Source: an uncultured Bacillota bacterium (GTDB lineage Bacteria > Bacillota > Clostridia > Peptostreptococcales > Anaerovoracaceae). From it: a stretch of 8,648 bases of DNA. Below are positions 6,314-8,648 of this stretch, in pieces. A program made the position numbers and the translations under genes. The notes beneath the pieces are model-generated. The model saw only the letters and a program-made list of their open reading frames with translations, ran no database searches and was not told the DNA's origin. Each line of letters starts with the position of its first letter. The stretch's first letter is position 1. The stretch covers positions 1 through 8,648 of the forward strand of contig CAMJRV010000080.1 of the NCBI GenBank assembly GCA_946408315.1. The letters are read 5' to 3'.

Positions 6314-6526
6314 ATGAATAGTGGTACTGTAAAGTGGTTTAACGAGAGTAAAGGTTTTGGATTTATTTCCAATGATGACGGTTCAGGAGATGTTTTTGTT
6401 CATTTCTCAGCCATACAAGGAACGGGATTCAAATCCCTGTCCGAAGGACAGAAGGTGACATACGATACCGAAGCCGATCCCAGGGATTCCAGCAAGCTGC
6501 GCGCTGTCAACGTTCACGCTGCCTAA
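6314..6526 (+). CDS. Cold-shock domain protein (CspA family)
   Basis: A 70-residue single cold-shock domain that binds single-stranded RNA and DNA and acts as an RNA chaperone, keeping mRNA unfolded especially at low temperature. The nucleic-acid-binding motifs are intact: W8 in GTVKWFN, RNP1-like KGFGFI (13-18) and RNP2-like VFVHF (27-31). Length is normal for the family (65-70). The C-terminal portion from about residue 52 ([18 protein letters not shown]) is more polar than in the classic Bacillus CspB but fits the fifth beta strand. It is monocistronic: own promoter, long leader, strong AGGAGGT ribosome site and perfect terminator. Which csp paralogue this is, and whether it is cold-induced rather than constitutive, cannot be told from the coding sequence. 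Confidence 0.97.
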   Translation: MNSGTVKWFNESKGFGFISNDDGSGDVFVHFSAIQGTGFKSLSEGQKVTYDTEADPRDSSKLRAVNVHAA

Positions 6527-6537
6527 CATTCGTGACC

Positions 6538-6567
6538 AATCCGCCCCGCATGGGGCGGATTTTTTTT
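6538..6567 (+). terminator. Intrinsic terminator of the cold-shock gene
   Basis: AATCCGCCCC (6538-6547) and GGGGCGGATT (6552-6561) form a perfect 10-bp stem with a GCAT loop, followed by an uninterrupted T run (6560-6567). It begins 11 bases after the csp stop. Read on the minus strand the hairpin lacks a U-tract, so it is not an obvious terminator for the RND adaptor transcript converging on it. Confidence 0.95.
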
Positions 6568-6608
6568 GTAATTCTTTTTGGGTTGAGTAAGGATATTATA
6601 ATTAACAA

Positions 6609-7634
6609 TCAGTTTTCTTTGATAACCTTTACCTCATCTCCGTCCTTCAGGGAATCCTGCCCTGCGCTGATTACTTCATCGCCTGCCTGAATACCATTGA
6701 GGATTTCCGTATATTCCTCATCCTGAATTCCAACCTGAATCTCTCTTTTCTCCGCTTTTCCGCCATGATTCACGAAAGCGTAATAGACGCCGTCCTCATT
6801 GGCGACACTTGTATTTTTGATCGCAATGCTATTTTTATTTACGCCGAATATGATTTCAATATCGGCGAACATACCTGCCTTGAGCTTGCCGTCTGGATTG
6901 TCGATTAAAACGCTGATCGGATATGTACTTGTCGCTTGATTTGTGACCGGAGAGATTGAATCAATTTTTCCTGTATATTTTTCTCCCGACTGCAGGATAA
7001 TGTTTACGCTTTGGCCGTACTGCAGTTTTGTAATATCTTTTTCCGATACGCCGCTTTCCGCAGCCAGCTTCGACAGATCAACAATTCTGAACGCCTCCTG
7101 CCCCGGCGCAGCCATTTGTCCGACCTCTAAGTTTTTCGCACTGATCACTCCTGACATCGGGGCGGTGATCCGCGTATAGTCCAGATTCAGTTTTGCGAGA
7201 TTATAGTCTTCCAGCACCGTATCGTAATTGACCTTTGCAGATTCAAAATCCATCAGTGATATAGCGCCTTCCTCATAAAGACTCTTCATGCGCAAATATG
7301 TCTTTTCGACATTCTGGAACCCCAGCCGAGCCTTTTCGTACGTCCTTGCCGCGACCTCGCTGTCCAGGACCGCGAGAGTCTCCCCCTTTGATACCTGATC
7401 ACCGACTCGGACATTCACAGTCAGTACCATCGATGCGATATTGGAGTTTACAGACGCCTCCTCCTTCGCCTTTAATGTCGCGGGCAGGGATAATTTATCA
7501 GAAAAATCCATGGAAAGCGGTTCCTCGGTCTTGATATAAGCCACCTGAGCCTCTTCCTTTTCTTCTTTTTTCCCGCAGCCGAAAAGACTCAAAGCAACTG
7601 CGACGATCAATGTAATAATTAGCGCTTTTTTCAT
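6609..7634 (-). CDS. RND efflux periplasmic-adaptor (membrane fusion) lipoprotein, HlyD/AcrA type
   Basis: A 341-residue adaptor subunit that links an RND pump to the outside of the cytoplasmic membrane. The true start is the ATG at 7634: it begins a lipoprotein signal (MKKALIITLI, then LSLFGC with lipidated C20), and GGGGGGAG sits 7 bases upstream. The frame is open for 56 further codons upstream, but those overlap the RND gene and lack a signal sequence. Domains: barrel-sandwich (lipoyl-like) halves at about 55-92 and 155-185 (ITAPMSGVIS), an intervening helical hairpin at about 95-150, a beta-barrel at about 190-265 and a membrane-proximal domain to the C-terminus (VKVIKEN). The ribosome site lies in the last codons of the RND gene, so translation is probably coupled. 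The order permease then adaptor is the reverse of the classic acrA-acrB order. Substrate is unknown. Confidence 0.94.
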   Translation of the reverse strand: MKKALIITLIVAVALSLFGCGKKEEKEEAQVAYIKTEEPLSMDFSDKLSLPATLKAKEEASVNSNIASMVLTVNVRVGDQVSKGETLAVLDSEVAARTYEKARLGFQNVEKTYLRMKSLYEEGAISLMDFESAKVNYDTVLEDYNLAKLNLDYTRITAPMSGVISAKNLEVGQMAAPGQEAFRIVDLSKLAAESGVSEKDITKLQYGQSVNIILQSGEKYTGKIDSISPVTNQATSTYPISVLIDNPDGKLKAGMFADIEIIFGVNKNSIAIKNTSVANEDGVYYAFVNHGGKAEKREIQVGIQDEEYTEILNGIQAGDEVISAGQDSLKDGDEVKVIKEN

Positions 7635-7635
7635 A

Positions 7636-8648
7636 TTAATACTCCCCCCGTAATTCCAATTTCGCACTCTTCGTTTTTTTCTTATCTGTCCGCTTTCTTT
7701 CTCTTCTTTCTTTGCCCTCGTTAAACGCAACATATATTGTCGGTACGACCACCAATGTGAGTACAGTTGAAACCGCAAGGCCGAATATAATGGAATATCC
7801 AAGAGGCGCGAAGAAGGCTGTCTGTAAGGTCATGGGAAGGATACCGCCGATCGCGGTGATTGCCGTTGCGAGAACCGGGATCATTCTTGTGACTCCCGTT
7901 TTGACTACGGCGTCAATGATCTCGTGCCCTTCCTCCCGCAAAAAGTTGATATAATCTATGAGAACAATCGCATTCTTAACGACGATACCTACCAAGGCCA
8001 CAACTCCCAAAAATGCTGTGAAGGTAAATTCATTTCCTGTAATTGCAAGTCCGGGTATGACTCCGATAAACGATAGCGGTATGGTCGAAAGTATGATGAC
8101 CGTCTGCTTCACGGAATTAAACTGGACGGTCAGGATCGCAATGATCAGGATGATTGCGATGATCATGTTTATCGCCATTTCCTTGAAGGATTCATTCATA
8201 TCCTCCATCTCGCCGCCATAGCCTATCGTAACTCCTTCCGGAAGATTGTAGCTTTCGATCTTATCCTGGAACTTGCCGAGAACGTCTGAGGCAACGGTTC
8301 CTTCTTCCACGCCCGCAGTAACGGTAAACTGCCGCTTCCCGTCCTCATGGGAGATCGATGTCAGTGTCTTCGTGTCATTTACTGTAGCAAAGGCGCTGAA
8401 AGGAACCAGTGCGCCTGTCATGCTCTGGAAGTATAAGTTTTCCAGCTTCTGCTTCGTATCCAGCTTGTTTTCCGGAAGCTTAATCACGATATCGATGTCA
8501 TCCTGATTGTTCCTTAATTTGGTTGATTTCTCACCTTCAACATAATTTCTGAGCGTACCTGAAATCATCAAATCATTCAGCCCAAGCAGGGAGGCCTTCT
8601 GCTTCTCCACCTGAATCTGCAGCTCCGGTGATTTCTCGTCGTTAGAGG
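7636..8648 (-). CDS. RND (AcrB/HAE1-like) efflux permease, C-terminal part (5' end cut by the window)
   Basis: The frame is open to the right window edge, reading PELQIQVEKQKASLLGLND, the AcrB-type porter-domain segment; the GTG at 8610 is internal. About 337 C-terminal residues are present out of an expected 1,000 or more. They cover the second half of the periplasmic porter/docking region, then six membrane spans corresponding to TM7-TM12. The TM10 proton-relay motif is intact: VVKNAIVLIDY, with the key lysine codon at 7975-7977, and TM11 has the MIPVLATAITAIGGILPM pattern. The C-terminus is an unusually basic cytosolic tail (KERRERKRTDKKKTK). The pump exports drugs, lipids or metabolites using the proton or ion gradient. 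The TAA (7636-7638) lies 1 base before the adaptor ATG, so the pair is one operon; its promoter and any regulator are outside the window. Confidence 0.95.
   Translation of the reverse strand, partial: SNDEKSPELQIQVEKQKASLLGLNDLMISGTLRNYVEGEKSTKLRNNQDDIDIVIKLPENKLDTKQKLENLYFQSMTGALVPFSAFATVNDTKTLTSISHEDGKRQFTVTAGVEEGTVASDVLGKFQDKIESYNLPEGVTIGYGGEMEDMNESFKEMAINMIIAIILIIAILTVQFNSVKQTVIILSTIPLSFIGVIPGLAITGNEFTFTAFLGVVALVGIVVKNAIVLIDYINFLREEGHEIIDAVVKTGVTRMIPVLATAITAIGGILPMTLQTAFFAPLGYSIIFGLAVSTVLTLVVVPTIYVAFNEGKERRERKRTDKKKTKSAKLELRGEY

Noticed and set aside
6538..6561. csp hairpin as a two-way terminator for the RND adaptor
   Set aside because: On the minus strand the stem is followed by GGTCACG with no U-tract, so it is not a canonical terminator in that direction; none other was found in 6527-6608.
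6591..6602. TATAAT-like sequence after the csp terminator
   Set aside because: The AT-rich stretch reads as a -10 on both strands, but no matching -35 was seen and plus-strand transcription would only run antisense to the RND operon.
7635..7802. N-terminal 56-residue extension of the RND adaptor
   Set aside because: It overlaps the end of the RND permease in another frame, and the downstream ATG at 7634 begins a proper lipoprotein signal with a good ribosome site.
1..8648. CRISPR array, tRNA, rRNA or insertion sequence
   Set aside because: No regularly spaced repeats, cloverleaf-like sequence, transposase reading frame or terminal inverted repeats were seen on either strand.

Overview
The window reads as chromosome of a Clostridia-type Bacillota. 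The support is near-consensus sigma-A promoters, strong AGGAGG-type ribosome binding sites, U-tract hairpin terminators, TTG/GTG starts, roughly mid-range GC, and Firmicutes-style versions of YfcC, PepD, TopB, a Hol44-like holin and a lipoprotein-anchored RND adaptor. The genus cannot be read from this sequence.

Layout: (1) 1-2232, plus strand: the 3' part of a YfcC-family permease followed 18 bases later by a PepD-type M20 dipeptidase, forming a peptide/amino-acid utilisation pair that ends at a hairpin shared with the convergent operon. (2) 5593-2294, minus strand: a promoter at about 5588-5617, then topB (topoisomerase III) and a RhlE-like DEAD-box RNA helicase separated by only 21 bases. 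(3) 5671-6151, minus strand: a lone small holin-like membrane protein with its own terminator and a possible promoter, preceded by a doubtful 45-codon reading frame. (4) 6170-6567, plus strand: a cold-shock protein gene with a near-consensus promoter, a leader of about 110 nt containing an inverted-repeat structure, and a perfect 10-bp terminator. (5) 6609-8648, minus strand: the C-terminal part of an RND efflux permease (cut by the window edge), with the lipoprotein membrane-fusion adaptor starting 1 base after its stop codon.

Functionally these are mostly independent modules: nutrient uptake and peptide hydrolysis, nucleic-acid topology and RNA remodelling (TopB, DEAD helicase, and nearby Csp as RNA chaperone), and drug or metabolite efflux. 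I found no CRISPR array, insertion sequence, tRNA or rRNA, and no convincing undescribed multi-gene system. The items most worth a second look are the 10-bp direct repeats in front of the topB promoter, the structured csp leader, the orphan holin, and the small reading frame upstream of it.
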